A stretch of 64,000 nucleotides of DNA from contig NZ_JAJTHI010000034.1 of NCBI RefSeq assembly GCF_021298855.1, positions 1-64,000 on the forward strand, written 5' to 3'. The DNA comes from Gemmatimonas sp. (GTDB lineage Bacteria > Gemmatimonadota > Gemmatimonadetes > Gemmatimonadales > Gemmatimonadaceae). A program made the translations under genes and the position numbers. The first letter of the stretch is position 1. Each line of letters opens with the position of its first letter. Below, piece after piece: positions 62,847-64,000 of this stretch. The notes beneath the pieces are model-generated. The model had not been told where the DNA came from, did no database searches, and saw only the letters and a list, made by a program, of their open reading frames with translations.

Positions 62847-64000
62847 CTACCGCTTCAGGTTGATCAGCTCCTGCAGCAGCTCGTCGCTGGTCGAAACCAC
62901 CTTGCCGTTCGCCTGGAACCCGCGCTGCGCCACGATCATGTTCGCGAATTCCTGCGCCAGGTCCACGTTGGACATTTCGAGGGCGCCGCTGGTGAGCTGC
63001 GACTGTGCGCCCTCGAGGGCGAAGCCCAGCACGCCCGAACCCGAGTTGGCCGATTCCTGGTACATGTTGTCGCCAATGCGGAGCAGGCCCGACGGGTTGT
63101 TGAAGTCGGCCAGCACGATGCGCGCGAGCGGATTCGTGGTGCCGTTCGTGAAGAAGCCGGTGATGAGGCCGAGTCGATCGATCGAGAAGTCCTGCAGGGT
63201 ACCGGCCGTGTAGCCGTTCTGGTCGCGCAACACGGCGGTGCTGGCGGTCGAGGCGAACTGGGTGAGACCGTTCACGCCGCCCCCCAGCTTGAGGTCGATG
63301 CGCACCGCGTTGGCGCCGGGGACCGCGAAATTGAGCGACGCGATGACGTCGGTGTTGAGGATGCCCGCCTGGTCGAAGTTGAACGTTCCGCTGTTCTCGC
63401 TCGGCGTGGCGGTGGTGGGGCTCATGAAGTAGCCCACACGGATCACGGCGTTCGACGGCATGCTGCTCGTGAACTGCAGCGCCGGCGGCGGGCCCGCACT
63501 GAAGGAGAAGTCGGCAGGGGAGTTGTACTCCACCCCCGTCGGGCTGAACACCCGCACGTTCGCGGGCAGGATCTCGTAGCCGGTCGGGGCGACCGGCAGC
63601 TGGATGTCGCCCGGCGGCGAGCTGCCGTTCGTCTCGACCTCGAAGGTCTGCGCCGACGCCTTGGGGTCGATGCGCCAATTCCACGTGTTCGGGCCCGTCT
63701 TCCACATCTGCAGCTTCACGTCGTGCTTCGTGCCCTGTGAATCGAACACGCCGATCTGCGTCTCGGTCCACGCCTTCTCATTGATTGGGTCGGAGCGGAC
63801 CAGCGGATCGTTGAAGTTGCCCTGGAAGATGGTCGCCGAGGCGTTGAGGTTGCCGGCGAGGGTGGCTTCGGTGGTGGGCCTGGCCGACACCCGCTGGCCG
63901 AAGGGCAGCTTGATGTCCTGGATGCCGTCCAGTTGCATGCCGTTCTCGTACATGCGCCCCTGCACGATGAAGCCGTTCGCCGGGCTCACCAGCTGGCCGA
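62847..64000 (-). CDS. flgE: Flagellar hook protein FlgE (partial, N-terminus beyond the window)
   Basis: At least 384 residues, open to the right edge. The conserved SPANGFIVQGRMYENG segment starts near the edge. The D1/D2 region follows (LAGNLNASATIFQGNF, GTKHDVKLQMWKTG), with GVLGFALEGAQSQLTSGALEMSNVDLAQEF (in pieces) and the C-terminal QANGKVVSTSDELLQELINLKR-type helix. It polymerises into the hook. About the first 130-150 residues, including the N-terminal rod-like helix, are missing because of the window edge. Confidence 0.93.
   Translation of the reverse strand, partial: GQLVSPANGFIVQGRMYENGMQLDGIQDIKLPFGQRVSARPTTEATLAGNLNASATIFQGNFNDPLVRSDPINEKAWTETQIGVFDSQGTKHDVKLQMWKTGPNTWNWRIDPKASAQTFEVETNGSSPPGDIQLPVAPTGYEILPANVRVFSPTGVEYNSPADFSFSAGPPPALQFTSSMPSNAVIRVGYFMSPTTATPSENSGTFNFDQAGILNTDVIASLNFAVPGANAVRIDLKLGGGVNGLTQFASTASTAVLRDQNGYTAGTLQDFSIDRLGLITGFFTNGTTNPLARIVLADFNNPSGLLRIGDNMYQESANSGSGVLGFALEGAQSQLTSGALEMSNVDLAQEFANMIVAQRGFQANGKVVSTSDELLQELINLKR

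Overview
The window is 64 kb of GC-rich, densely packed bacterial chromosome with no phage, transposon or CRISPR signature. A SusC/SusD-type outer-membrane pair, a FG-GAP secreted protein, a C-terminal relic of a TolB/PD40-type propeller protein, and a large flagellar cluster in a very GC-rich background suggest a flagellated Gemmatimonadota bacterium related to Gemmatimonas. That placement is inference from gene content and style; no 16S rRNA gene is present.

Layout. 1-2.5 kb: the end of an L-asparaginase gene, a secreted FG-GAP protein and a Gfo/Idh oxidoreductase. 2.5-7.7 kb (minus): a compact sugar PTS made of a fused EIIA-HPr-EI protein, an EIICB permease with a second, degenerate EIIB domain, and a HAD phosphatase. 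7.8-10.4 kb: a CIA30-like protein, a gene relic, a small ATPase and a zinc-ribbon membrane protein. 10.5-13.65 kb (minus): a thiamin salvage operon thiM-thiE-thiD plus an SDR oxidoreductase, headed by a TPP riboswitch. 13.7-17.3 kb (plus): a four-gene ABC-2 exporter operon with two ATPases and two permeases, preceded by an intrinsic terminator hairpin. 17.3-19.8 kb: tandem repeats and a nested palindrome, a Lon N-terminal-like protein, a MarR regulator with a likely self-operator, tRNA-Cys and a methyltransferase.

19.9-25.2 kb (plus): SusC/RagA receptor, SusD/RagB lipoprotein and a DUF4397 lipoprotein, closed by a 20-bp-stem terminator. 25.3-27.7 kb (minus): a duplicated-domain secreted protein and NhaA. 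27.8-36.2 kb (plus): a tightly overlapping run of S41 protease, secreted protein, outer-membrane barrel, methyltransferase, cysE, cysK and a DUF1801-like protein, then rmuC. 36.2-40.4 kb (minus): an acidic protein, a second ABC exporter pair and a proline-rich lipoprotein.

40.5-64 kb: the motility region. A degenerate EAL-HDOD protein converges on motAB. Divergent from motA by 15 bp is a small histidine-kinase-like protein. The main flagellar cluster is all on the minus strand, in transcription order flgE (5' end outside the window), fliL, fliM, fliN, a fused fliO-fliP, fliQ, fliR, flhB, flhA, flhF, flhG, fliA, a membrane/HTH protein, flgF, flgG, flgA, flgH, flgI, flgJ (rod domain only), flgN, flgK and csrA. 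It encodes much of the hook, rod, P- and L-rings, export gate, C-ring switch, stator and sigma-28 control. Non-standard parts include the FliO-FliP fusion, a FlhG-like ATPase lacking both P-loop lysines, a cysteine-free FlgH, and csrA directly after flgK with no flgL in that position.
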